This document shows, in pieces, positions 26,280 through 34,610 of a stretch of DNA of 64,000 nt. A program made the translations under genes and the position numbers. The stretch's first letter is position 1. Each line of letters opens with the position of its first letter. The stretch is from JASJAR01 sp038530285 (GTDB lineage Bacteria > Pseudomonadota > Alphaproteobacteria > Rhodobacterales > Rhodobacteraceae): the NCBI GenBank assembly GCA_038530285.1, contig JBCBCY010000010.1, positions 81,662-145,661 on the forward strand, read 5' to 3'. Under the pieces are notes generated by a model that ran no database searches, had not been told where the DNA came from, and saw only the letters and a program-made list of their open reading frames with translations.

Positions 26280-27623
26280 ATGACCCGCAAGCTTTTTGGA
26301 ACCGACGGCGTTCGCGGAACGGCAAACACCTTTCCCATGACGGCCGATATGGCGTTGAAACTGGGCGCTGCGGCGGGCCGGTATTTCCGCACCGACGGGC
26401 AGAACCGGCACCGGGTGGTGATCGGCAAGGACACGCGCCTGTCGGGCTACATGATCGAAAACGCGCTGACGGCGGGGTTGACCTCAACCGGTATGAACGT
26501 GCTGCTGCTGGGCCCGGTGCCGACACCCGGGGTGGGCCTTTTGACCCATTCGATGCGCGCGGACCTGGGGATTATGATCTCTGCCAGCCACAACCAGTTC
26601 CAGGACAACGGGATCAAGTTCTTCGGCCCCGATGGGTTCAAGCTGTCGGATGCCGCCGAAGAAGAGATCGAAGCGCTGGCCATGGGCGACATCATGCCCG
26701 CCCAGCCCGAAAATATCGGCCGCGCCAAGCGGATCGACGGGGCGGTCGGGCGCTATATCGAATATGCCAAGACCACGTTTCCCGCACCTGGGCGCTTGTC
26801 GGGGCTGAAGGTTGTGGTCGATGCCGCAAATGGCGCGGCCTACAAGGCGGCACCTGAAACCCTTTGGGAACTGGGGGCCGAAGTGATCCCGGTGGGGGTC
26901 AGCCCCGATGGCACGAACATCAACAAAAGCTGCGGATCGACCGATGTGGCGGCCGCTGCGGCCGCCGTGGTCGAGCACGGCGCCGATGTGGGGATTTGCC
27001 TCGATGGCGATGCTGACCGGGTGATGATCCTGGACGAAAACGGCCAGGTGGCCGACGGCGACCAGATCATGGCGCTGTTCGCGGCCCGCTGGGCACGCGC
27101 GGGCAAGCTGGCGAATGACACGCTGGTGGCCACGGTGATGTCAAACCTGGGGCTGGAACGCTTTCTGGCCGGGATGGACCTTGCGCTGCACCGCACCAAG
27201 GTCGGCGACCGCTACGTGGTTGAGGCGATGCGCCAGGGGGGCTTCAACCTGGGCGGTGAACAATCGGGTCACATCGTGATGACCGACTTTGCCACCACCG
27301 GCGACGGGCTGATCGCAGGGCTGCAGTTCTTGGGGGCCATGGTCGACGAAGGCAAATGCGCGTCGGAACTGTCGGCCACATTCGACCCGGTGCCGCAGAT
27401 GCTGAAAAACGTCCGCTATGACGCAGGTGCCGATCCCCTGGCGGCGGCATCCGTGCAGGCCGCGATTGCCGAAGCCGAAGGGACGCTGAACGGGGCAGGC
27501 CGGCTGTTGATCCGCAAATCGGGCACGGAACCGCTGATAAGGGTGATGGCCGAATGCGAAGATGAGGGCCTGTTGTCGGCCACGGTGGACGGTGTCGTCG
27601 CGGCTGTGGAAGCTGCGGCCTGA
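26280..27623 (+). CDS. glmM: Phosphoglucosamine mutase
   Basis: Converts glucosamine-6-phosphate to glucosamine-1-phosphate for UDP-GlcNAc and hence peptidoglycan and LPS. The 447-residue protein is full length: FGTDGVRGTAN at the N-terminus, the phosphoserine loop ISASHNQFQDNG near residue 100, the metal-binding DGDADRV near 245, the sugar-binding GGEQSGHIV near 325 and the phosphate-binding RKSGTEPLIRVM near the end. The stop codon overlaps the start of the next gene (TGATG). Confidence 0.96.
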   Translation: MTRKLFGTDGVRGTANTFPMTADMALKLGAAAGRYFRTDGQNRHRVVIGKDTRLSGYMIENALTAGLTSTGMNVLLLGPVPTPGVGLLTHSMRADLGIMISASHNQFQDNGIKFFGPDGFKLSDAAEEEIEALAMGDIMPAQPENIGRAKRIDGAVGRYIEYAKTTFPAPGRLSGLKVVVDAANGAAYKAAPETLWELGAEVIPVGVSPDGTNINKSCGSTDVAAAAAAVVEHGADVGICLDGDADRVMILDENGQVADGDQIMALFAARWARAGKLANDTLVATVMSNLGLERFLAGMDLALHRTKVGDRYVVEAMRQGGFNLGGEQSGHIVMTDFATTGDGLIAGLQFLGAMVDEGKCASELSATFDPVPQMLKNVRYDAGADPLAAASVQAAIAEAEGTLNGAGRLLIRKSGTEPLIRVMAECEDEGLLSATVDGVVAAVEAAA

Positions 27624-27964
27624 TGGGCAAACGCTTGCTGACGGAGTTCGGCATGGGCACCTCGCTCAGGCGCCAGGACTACACCGAAGCTGCTGTGCGC
27701 GCGCTGAAAGACGCGCTTTGGCGCAATTCGATCAATCTGGCCGAGCTCTTCGGGGTCGAAAAATCGGCGATGGTGCTGGATGTTGACATCGGCGTGCAGG
27801 ACCCCGGCGCGGTGGATATTGCGGCCCTCGAAGCGGTCTTTCCCTATGGCCAGCCCCGGGTGGCGGTGGTCAAAGGCGGGCTGGATGTGCCGCGCGGGGA
27901 CGGTGGCAAGCCCACGGTCATCGCCAATGCGGCGATCTCGGTCTCTTTGGATGGGGTGGCGTGA
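27623..27964 (+). CDS. Lin0512 family protein, first tandem copy
   Basis: A 113-residue protein of the Lin0512 family (PF09585), of unknown function. The family start FGMGTSLRRQDYTEAAVRALKDAL is visible, followed by the ending ANAAISVSLDG. It is encoded in a tight overlapping array (glmM, this gene and its paralogue, each overlapping by a TGATG). Co-translation with glmM suggests a cytoplasmic accessory role, but none is known. Confidence 0.85.
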   Translation: MGKRLLTEFGMGTSLRRQDYTEAAVRALKDALWRNSINLAELFGVEKSAMVLDVDIGVQDPGAVDIAALEAVFPYGQPRVAVVKGGLDVPRGDGGKPTVIANAAISVSLDGVA

Positions 27965-28320
27965 TGCAGCGCTTCATCATCGAAATGGGGACGGGCACAA
28001 GCCTGCATCGGCGCGATTACACCGAAGCTGCTGCCCGCGCGATAGAAGATGCGATCCGCCATTCGACCATACCGATGCTGGCGGCGTTGGACATTGACCA
28101 CCGCGAGATGCGCGTGGATGTGACCGTGGGCGTGCAAGAGCCGGCGAAGGTGGACACGGAGGTGCTGAAAGCGGGCCTGCCGCGCGGGTCGGTAAAGGTG
28201 ACGGTCGTCCATGGCGGGTTGGATGTCACCAACCCCGACAGCGGTGAAGCAAACGTGGTTGCAACCGCCGCTGTGGAAGCGTTCTTGCCGACCGACTTGG
28301 TCCGCACCAAGGCAAAATAA
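27964..28320 (+). CDS. Lin0512 family protein, second tandem copy
   Basis: A 118-residue paralogue of the preceding gene: IEMGTGTSLHRRDYTEAAARAIEDAI aligns with the same segment of the first copy, and both share the V-x-V-G-V-Q-x-P motif and a GGLDV block. The two proteins could form a heteromer. The ATG at 27964 overlaps the first copy's stop; an in-frame GTG sits one codon earlier. Confidence 0.85.
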   Translation: MQRFIIEMGTGTSLHRRDYTEAAARAIEDAIRHSTIPMLAALDIDHREMRVDVTVGVQEPAKVDTEVLKAGLPRGSVKVTVVHGGLDVTNPDSGEANVVATAAVEAFLPTDLVRTKAK

Positions 28321-28474
28321 TCGCGTAAACGGCAGGCAATGATGCCCAGTGATTAGGCAACAGCCGCTGAGTTCGCGCGTCATGCCGCAGTGCAGCAATT
28401 CACCTTGCATCGAGGCCGCGCGCGCGATCTGGTTGCATCAGGGAGGGCCGCCAAACCTGAAGGAGGGTTTGATC

Positions 28475-28678
28475 ATGTGCCTGACACTGGATGCGCTTGT
28501 GGCTTTCTTGGCCCTGTTGCCCATGGATATTATCGAAACCGATGTCGACAAAATCACGATCCACGCCGAACGCCAGGACGCGGTCTGGGTGGCCGAGGGT
28601 GACCTGTGGTGTGTGGACAGACCGCGCGTCGACATTGCCCGACTGGAGGCCGACAACCTGCTGACCCCGCGCCGTTAG
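28475..28678 (+). CDS. Small hypothetical protein
   Basis: A 67-residue product beginning at an ATG with an unusually good ribosome binding site (AAGGAGGG, nine bases upstream). The sequence begins MCLTLDALVAFLALLPMDI and continues with DKITIHAERQDAVWVAEGDLWCVDRPRV, ending in basic residues. Codon third positions are GC-rich as in real genes here. No family recognised. An extension to 28349 is possible in frame but lacks a good start context. Confidence 0.5.
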   Translation: MCLTLDALVAFLALLPMDIIETDVDKITIHAERQDAVWVAEGDLWCVDRPRVDIARLEADNLLTPRR

Positions 28679-28773
28679 GGCCCATCGGGCGGGCGTTGAC
28701 GTTTTTGCCCGCACAGAACAGAGTTTGCGCGCCGCGATGAAGATCACCCGGCGGCGAAGGCGGGGCTTTGAAC

Positions 28774-29685
28774 ATGCGATATTTTCTTGCGGTTGCGGCG
28801 GTGGTTCTCGCGCCGGTGCTCGCAAACGCCCAGGAGGCGCCGACGCCGTCGCTGGTGCGGGTGGGGCCAATGCCCCAAAGCCAAGAGACGCTGGGCGAAT
28901 TGATTGCTGCCATGCAGACCTATTCGCGCGACACCTGCGGGATCGCATTGCTTCTGCGCGCTGACCCCGCAGCGTTTCCAAATGAAACCTATGCGTCGGC
29001 GGATGCGCTGGCCGAACAGATGGGGCTGTACTTCGCGCGAAACGTCAGCGTTTCGACGCGGATTTATCTGGTGGAACGCGACCCGGGCCCCGTGACCGTC
29101 ATGGCGCATATCAACGGCCATCTGTTTGCCCGGGCGCGCGCGTTTCAAAACTTCAATCTGCGTGATTTCACCGAAATGGGTGGTAACCTGGCGGTCGCCA
29201 ATCACTCAATCAAGGCCATCCAGAAAGCGCTTTATGAGGATTTGTCAGGTCAAAACAGGCGCATTGTTGACCTGCTCGGCGAACGGATCCAGGTCGAAGA
29301 AAACATCCGCGATTTGGCAGAGACGCAGCTTCTTTTGTTGAAGACAACGCCGGACCGCGTTGCCTTGTCTGATGCCCAACGCGCCAATCCCGGCACTGAG
29401 GTCGAGCGGCAAATGGCGACCTACCTTAATGCAACCGAGGCGGTCGCGCGGTTTCGGGCAGAGCGTGAAACCGAAGAGGCGGCATTGGCGCGCAGTGAAG
29501 CCGGTGCCGCGCGCAACGATTGCGAATTTGCTGCCCCGGACCGGCTTTACGGCGCGGGTGACATTGCGACCCTTCGCGCGCGCGTGGCCCGCGACCATGG
29601 GCGCGCCGAAGCGGATGTGTTTGAGGCAGAAATCATGCGGTGGATCGTCGAGACGGGGTTTGGCACGCCGATCTCTGACAAGTAG
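28774..29685 (+). CDS. Exported protein of unknown function
   Basis: A 303-residue protein with signal peptide MRYFLAVAAVVLAPVLANAQ. The mature part is mostly helical with two Cys residues far apart (RDTCGIALLL, RNDCEFAAP), and a long Ala/Arg/Glu-rich region near residues 190-250 that could form a coiled coil. The gene ends in a hairpin shared with ilvC. No domain recognised. ATG at 28774 chosen over the in-frame TTG two codons earlier by position of the signal peptide. Confidence 0.8.
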   Translation: MRYFLAVAAVVLAPVLANAQEAPTPSLVRVGPMPQSQETLGELIAAMQTYSRDTCGIALLLRADPAAFPNETYASADALAEQMGLYFARNVSVSTRIYLVERDPGPVTVMAHINGHLFARARAFQNFNLRDFTEMGGNLAVANHSIKAIQKALYEDLSGQNRRIVDLLGERIQVEENIRDLAETQLLLLKTTPDRVALSDAQRANPGTEVERQMATYLNATEAVARFRAERETEEAALARSEAGAARNDCEFAAPDRLYGAGDIATLRARVARDHGRAEADVFEAEIMRWIVETGFGTPISDK

Positions 29686-29704
29686 GGAGGGCCGGAGCCC
29701 TCCC
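29685..29704. terminator. Hairpin between two convergent genes
   Basis: GGGAGGGC-CGGA-GCCCTCCC is a perfect eight-pair stem with a tetraloop, beginning on the last base of the upstream stop codon and lying nine bases before the ilvC stop. No long T-tract; probably a bidirectional terminator. Confidence 0.7.
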
Positions 29705-29712
29705 TTAGCGGT

Positions 29713-30735
29713 TTAGTTCTTCGCTTTGTCGACCATCTTGCCGTCGGAAATCCACGGCATCATGCCGCGCAGCTTCTCGCCAACCTCTTCGATCTGGTGG
29801 GCGTCGTTGATCCGCCGGGTCGATTTGAACATCGGCTGGCCGACCTGGTTTTCGGCCATGAAGTCGCGCACGAAACGGCCCGTCTGAATGTCGGTCAGGA
29901 TGTCTTTCATGACCTTCTTGGTCTGCTCATAAGGCACGACCCGAGGGCCAGAGACATATTCGCCGTATTCCGCCGTGTTCGAGATTGAGTAGTTCATGTT
30001 CGCGATGCCGCCTTCGTAAATCAGGTCCACGATCAGCTTCACCTCGTGCAGGCATTCGAAATAGGCCATTTCAGGCGCGTAGCCGGCTTCGACCAGCGTT
30101 TCGAACCCGCAGCGGATCAGCTCGACCAGGCCGCCGCACAGCACGGCCTGTTCGCCGAACAGATCGGTTTCGCATTCTTCTTTGAAATTGGTTTCAATGA
30201 TGCCGGACCGGCCGCCGCCGATGGCTGAGCAATACGACAAGCCGATTTCGAGCGCTTTGCCCGAGGCGTCGTTATCGACCGCCACCAGGCAGGGCACGCC
30301 GCCGCCTTTGGTGTATTCGCCGCGCACCGTGTGGCCGGGGCCCTTGGGCGCCATCATGATCACATCGACACCCGGCTTGGGTTCGATCAGGCCGAAATGC
30401 ACGTTCAACCCGTGGGCAAATGCAATCGCGGCGCCCTCGCGGATGTTGTCGTGGACGTATTTTTTGTAGGTTTCCGCCTGCAATTCGTCGGGCATGGTGA
30501 ACATCATCACGTCGCACCAGGCGGCCGCTTCGGCGATGCCCATCACGGTCAGGCCTTCGCCTGTCGCCTTGGCCGCCGAGGCAGACCCGTCGCGCAGCGC
30601 CACGCAGAGGTTCTTGGCGCCCGAATCGCGCAGGTTCAGCGCATGGGCATGGCCCTGGCTGCCATAGCCCAGGATCGCTACTTTTTTGTCTTTGATCAGA
30701 TTGATGTCGCAGTCGCGATCGTAATAGACGCGCAT
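29713..30735 (-). CDS. ilvC: Ketol-acid reductoisomerase (NADP+)
   Basis: Class I KARI converting acetolactate and acetohydroxybutyrate to the dihydroxy acids of valine and isoleucine synthesis, with Mg and NADPH. The 340-residue protein begins MRVYYDRDCD and has the Rossmann motif GYGSQGHAHALNLRDSG near residue 24, DEL in the beta-alpha loop (MPDELQAETYKK), GHTVRGEYTKGGGVPCLVAV and the metal-binding ETNFKEECETDLFGEQ region. The start at 30735 (GGAAAGGGA upstream) fits family length; a longer in-frame extension to 30960 lacks family character. Confidence 0.96.
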   Translation of the reverse strand: MRVYYDRDCDINLIKDKKVAILGYGSQGHAHALNLRDSGAKNLCVALRDGSASAAKATGEGLTVMGIAEAAAWCDVMMFTMPDELQAETYKKYVHDNIREGAAIAFAHGLNVHFGLIEPKPGVDVIMMAPKGPGHTVRGEYTKGGGVPCLVAVDNDASGKALEIGLSYCSAIGGGRSGIIETNFKEECETDLFGEQAVLCGGLVELIRCGFETLVEAGYAPEMAYFECLHEVKLIVDLIYEGGIANMNYSISNTAEYGEYVSGPRVVPYEQTKKVMKDILTDIQTGRFVRDFMAENQVGQPMFKSTRRINDAHQIEEVGEKLRGMMPWISDGKMVDKAKN

Positions 30736-30877
30736 GGCCGTCCCTTTCCGTCCCCGTTTTCGTGTTCCGGCGCTCATTGGCGCAAAATGGGGCGGTCTGC
30801 AAGGCATCTGCGACGTGGCGGGCGCTTTCAAAAGCAACACGACCGGTCTATGGCTGGGCCAACAAGGGAGACACGCC

Positions 30878-32011
30878 ATGACTGCACTTAACCCCGATAT
30901 CGATCCTGACGGATTGCTGGAATTCTCGGTCGTATTCACCGACCGGTCGCTGAACCACATGTCGGCGGCTTTTCAGGGCGTGATGCGCGATATCTCGGGC
31001 ATGCTGCGCGAGGTCTACAGCGCCGACGCCGTGGCCCTTGTGCCCGGTGGCGGGACCTATGCGATGGAAGCCGTCGCGCGCCAGTTTGCCACCGGGGCCA
31101 ATGTGATGGTGCTGCGCAATGGTTGGTTTTCCTATCGCTGGAGCCAGATTTTCGCCGCCGGTGACATCCCTGAGACGGAAACCGTGCTGATGGCGCGGCG
31201 CACCGGCAATGACGCCGAAGCCCCGTTCGCGCCTGCCCCGATCGAACAGGTCGAAGCCGCGATCGCCGAAACCGCCCCCGATGTGGTCTTCGCCCCCCAT
31301 GTGGAAACAAGTGCGGGGATCATCCTGCCCGATGATTACATCGCCCGGGTTGCCAAGGCCGTTCACGACGTGGGCGGGTTGTTCGTTTTGGATTGCATCG
31401 CCTCGGGCTGTGTCTGGGTTGATATGCGCGCACTTGGCGTGGATGTGGTGATCTCGGCGCCGCAAAAAGGCTGGTCGGCGGCCCCGTCTGCGGGGCTTGT
31501 GATGCTGTCTGAGGCCGCACTGGCCCGCGCCAAGGCACGCCAGTCGACAAGCTTCGCGGTCGATCTGGGCAAGTGGCTGGCGATCATGGAAGCCTATGAA
31601 AACGGTGGTCATGCCTATCATGCGACGATGCCCACCGATGCGCTGCGCGGGTTCCGCGATGCGATGCTGGAAGCCAAGGCCCATGGGTTTGACGCGTTGA
31701 AAGCGGCACAGATCGATCAAGGTGCCAAGGTGCGCGCGCTGCTGGAAGGTCGGGGGTTCCGCTCGGTCGCGGGTGACGGCTTCAAGGCACCGGGCGTTGT
31801 GGTGTCTTACACCGATGATCCGGCCGTGAAGACCGGCAAGGTCTTTGCCGAAGCCGGCGTGCAGATCGCGGCTGGTGTGCCCTTGGAAGTGGGTGAGGGC
31901 GCGGATTTCAGCACCTTTCGGATCGGGCTGTTCGGGATCGACAAGTTGAAAGACGTCGATGCATCGGTCGCGCGCCTGGATGCTGCGTTTGACCGGGTGT
32001 TCGCGGCCTGA
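30878..32011 (+). CDS. Class V PLP-dependent aminotransferase (serine-glyoxylate-like)
   Basis: A 377-residue fold-type I aminotransferase of the alanine/serine-glyoxylate and SPT-like family. VPGGGTYAMEAVARQF near residue 45 is the cofactor-loop region, FVLDCIASGCVWVDM holds the PLP-ring Asp, and SAPQKGWSAAPSAGLVML has the PLP lysine in a QKGW context typical of the family. The substrate cannot be settled from sequence. Start at 30878 has AAGGGAG upstream. It is divergent from ilvC, with a 142-base shared control region, and convergent with the ubiH-like gene, three bases apart. Confidence 0.85.
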   Translation: MTALNPDIDPDGLLEFSVVFTDRSLNHMSAAFQGVMRDISGMLREVYSADAVALVPGGGTYAMEAVARQFATGANVMVLRNGWFSYRWSQIFAAGDIPETETVLMARRTGNDAEAPFAPAPIEQVEAAIAETAPDVVFAPHVETSAGIILPDDYIARVAKAVHDVGGLFVLDCIASGCVWVDMRALGVDVVISAPQKGWSAAPSAGLVMLSEAALARAKARQSTSFAVDLGKWLAIMEAYENGGHAYHATMPTDALRGFRDAMLEAKAHGFDALKAAQIDQGAKVRALLEGRGFRSVAGDGFKAPGVVVSYTDDPAVKTGKVFAEAGVQIAAGVPLEVGEGADFSTFRIGLFGIDKLKDVDASVARLDAAFDRVFAA

Positions 32012-32014
32012 CGC

Positions 32015-33208
32015 TTAGCGATTGGGCCCAAGCCCTGCCGTCATCACCGCGCGGCGCAGGGGCTTGATGTCATGGACAGCCTTCAATCCCGCTGACCGAA
32101 GGGTCTGAATGCCAGGGTTGTCCGACTGGCAGACCCGGTTGAACAGATCAATCGCACCCGCCCGCAGTTTGATATCTGCGCGCCTCGATTTGGCGAAGGC
32201 GTCCAGCACCGCCGGGGCACCGGGATCGCCGGGATGGGCCGTAACCGCGTCGATCAACGCGGCCACGTCCTGCAACGATGTATTCAAGCCCTGCGCCCCG
32301 ATGGGCGGCATGACATGGGCGGCTTCGGCCATCAGCGCGGCGCGCGGTGCGGTCAGGTCTGTTGCGGTTTGGGTGATCACCGGCCATTGGCCGACACCGC
32401 CAATGCGGGTCAACGCCCCCAGCACGCCGGTGGAGCGTTCGGTCGCGCGGGCATTGAACTCAGCCGGGGGCAGGGCCGCGATATCAACCGCCGTGCGCGC
32501 ATCATTCATCCACACCACGGCCGAGGCTGGTTTGGCGTCGATATCGGCCAGGGGCACCAAGGTGAAGGCGCCGCCGCGATTGTAAATCTCGGTCGAGATG
32601 TTGGCGTGGGGCAGCTCATGCGTGACACAGAAGGCCAGGGCCACCTGTCCGTAGCGCGTTGTTTTCACACCAATTCCAAGTGCATCGCGCAGGGGCGAGC
32701 TGCGCCCATCGGCGGCCAGGACCAGCCGCGCGCGCAGCCTTGCCCCATCGGTTAGGGTCACGCGGGCTTCGCGGTCGCGCTGCAGGATATCGGCAAATCC
32801 CACGCCAAGGCGCAGATCAACGCGCTTATCCAGCGCGCCGGCCAGCACCGCGCGCGCGCGCCAATTGGGAATGTTCCACCCAAACGGCGCATCCGAAATG
32901 TCGGTCGCTTCAAACGCCCGGGTGGTGCGGACCTTTGGCGGGGTGCCGGTGGTGTCGATGACCTGAAGCGTCTCAAGCGGGGTCGCGTGGGGGGCCAGAT
33001 CGGCCCACAAGCCGGCCCGTTCAAACAGCGCGCGCGCGGGCTGAAGATAGGCGGTTGAGCGCAGGTCCGCCCCGGCCACAGCGCTTGTGTCCTGCGGTGG
33101 TGCGGGGTCGGCCAGAACCACCGAGAGCCCCAGATCGGCCAGCGCCCCTGCCGCCGCCAAGCCTGCAATCCCGCCACCTGAGATGAAGATGTCCGTTTCT
33201 ACCGTCAT
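32015..33208 (-). CDS. ubiH: UbiH/UbiF/COQ6-family FAD monooxygenase
   Basis: A 397-residue FAD-dependent hydroxylase probably acting in ubiquinone synthesis. The N-terminal FAD Rossmann motif GGGIAGLAAAGALADLGLSVVLAD is followed by the family DG motif LVLAADGRSSPLRDALGI near 165 and the GD-like AEAAHVMPPIGAQGLNTSLQDVAAL near 290, which is the UbiH/COQ6 fingerprint. Which ring position it hydroxylates is not decidable here. Its start overlaps the stop of the HAD gene upstream by four bases (ATGA). Confidence 0.85.
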   Translation of the reverse strand: MTVETDIFISGGGIAGLAAAGALADLGLSVVLADPAPPQDTSAVAGADLRSTAYLQPARALFERAGLWADLAPHATPLETLQVIDTTGTPPKVRTTRAFEATDISDAPFGWNIPNWRARAVLAGALDKRVDLRLGVGFADILQRDREARVTLTDGARLRARLVLAADGRSSPLRDALGIGVKTTRYGQVALAFCVTHELPHANISTEIYNRGGAFTLVPLADIDAKPASAVVWMNDARTAVDIAALPPAEFNARATERSTGVLGALTRIGGVGQWPVITQTATDLTAPRAALMAEAAHVMPPIGAQGLNTSLQDVAALIDAVTAHPGDPGAPAVLDAFAKSRRADIKLRAGAIDLFNRVCQSDNPGIQTLRSAGLKAVHDIKPLRRAVMTAGLGPNR

Positions 33209-33879
33209 GTTGGGGAACTTAGGTCCGGTCGTGGGCCAACCAACTGCGACAGGAAGTCCGTCAGATCATCCGTGTGGTGGTGGATGTGGTCGGCCGGCTC
33301 TGGGGCGGGGGCCACATGAACGGTCCGCATGCCGCGTTGGTGCGGGACTTCCAGATTGGCGACGGTGTCTTCGAACATTGCGGACCGGGTCGGATCGAGC
33401 CCATCTTTTTCAAACACCAAATCAAAGGCTTCTGCCTGGGGTTTCGGCAACAGGTTCGCATCTTCGACGGCATAGACCGCGTCAAACAGCCCCCCCAGCC
33501 CGCGCGCATCAATCACCTGCGCGGCATAACGCGTCGGCCCATTGGTGAAAACGATCCGGCGTCCGGGTAAATCGGCGATCCGCGCGCGCAGGGCCGGATC
33601 GGGGTCGAGGGTGTCAAAGGAAATATCATGCACCCAGCCCAGAAACGGGGCCGGATCGACGCCGTGTTCGGTCATCAGCCCGGCCAGCGTTGTCCCGTAG
33701 GTGGCCCAGTAGTGATCGCGCAACCGGGCCGCATGGTCCCGGCTGACCGACAGTTCCGCCATGATCCAGTCGCTCATCCGCGCTTCGATCTGGTCAAACA
33801 GCCGCGCCGAGGGCGGGTAAAGCGTGTGATCAAGGTCGAAGACCCAGGTTTCGACGTGAGAAAAGCGATCGCGTGGCAT
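33205..33879 (-). CDS. HAD-superfamily pyrimidine 5'-nucleotidase-like phosphatase
   Basis: A 224-residue HAD phosphatase. The nucleophile motif I is WVFDLDHTLYPP near residue 12 (DxD), motif II is VFTNGPTRYAAQ (Thr), Lys is in LLPKPQAEAFD and motif IV is MFEDTVANL, matching the YjjG/SDT1-type pyrimidine nucleotidase and PLP-phosphatase relatives. It co-transcribes with the ubiH-like gene (four-base overlap). Substrate specificity unknown. Confidence 0.85.
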   Translation of the reverse strand: MPRDRFSHVETWVFDLDHTLYPPSARLFDQIEARMSDWIMAELSVSRDHAARLRDHYWATYGTTLAGLMTEHGVDPAPFLGWVHDISFDTLDPDPALRARIADLPGRRIVFTNGPTRYAAQVIDARGLGGLFDAVYAVEDANLLPKPQAEAFDLVFEKDGLDPTRSAMFEDTVANLEVPHQRGMRTVHVAPAPEPADHIHHHTDDLTDFLSQLVGPRPDLSSPT

Positions 33880-33968
33880 GGCCGGACGCTAGAGCGGCGG
33901 GGCGGCGGCTGCAACATGCGCTTGGCGCGGACGCGGCCGGGGGGTAAACTTCGCGTCGGAGGGACGCA

Positions 33969-34610
33969 ATGGATGATGCAAAACCCGGGCAGCGGGATGC
34001 CTATGAGCTGATCCTGCATGCGATTGATGGCGGGACGTTTCGACCAGGCGACAGGCTGGTGGAATCAGAACTGGCGGACCGCTTCGGCGTGTCGCGCACC
34101 CCAATCCGCGAAGCCTTGCAGCGCCTTGAGACCCAGTCGCTTCTGGCGCGGGACGGGCGCAGCCTTGTTGTCGCCTCGCTTGATCACAACCAGATGGCAG
34201 AGCTTTATGTTGTGCGGTCTGAGCTGGAAGGCCTCGCCGCCCGGCTGGCCGCGCGCCATGCGACCGAGGAAGAAATCCGTGTGTTGCGGCGCCTGATCGA
34301 GGATGACCGCGCCCGCGTCGGTGACCCGGCCGCCCTGGCGCGCGCGAACCGACGGTTTCATCGCCAGATCCACCGGGCCTCGCACAACCGCTATCTGGTG
34401 CAGCAACTCGACCTTGTCTACCGGTCGATGGCGCTGATGGCGTCAACCTCGCTGGCGGCAGAAGGGCGCAGCGAGCGGGCAATGGCGGAACATGTGGCCA
34501 TTGTCGACGCGATTGAAGCCGGCGACGGGGAGGGCGCTTTCGCCGCACTCAAGGCGCATATTTCAACCGCGTTCGAGACCCGTCTGACCCGGGATGCTGA
34601 GGCCGACTAG
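33969..34610 (+). CDS. GntR/FadR-family transcriptional regulator
   Basis: A 213-residue regulator: N-terminal winged helix-turn-helix (about residues 12-75, with LADRFGVSRTPIREALQRLE, the GntR signature) and a C-terminal all-helical FCD effector domain with the metal-binding Asp/His positions in RRFHRQIHRASHNRYL. It would control a metabolic operon in response to a carboxylic acid. Its 3' end overlaps the convergent glycosyltransferase gene by 62 bases. Confidence 0.9.
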   Translation: MDDAKPGQRDAYELILHAIDGGTFRPGDRLVESELADRFGVSRTPIREALQRLETQSLLARDGRSLVVASLDHNQMAELYVVRSELEGLAARLAARHATEEEIRVLRRLIEDDRARVGDPAALARANRRFHRQIHRASHNRYLVQQLDLVYRSMALMASTSLAAEGRSERAMAEHVAIVDAIEAGDGEGAFAALKAHISTAFETRLTRDAEAD

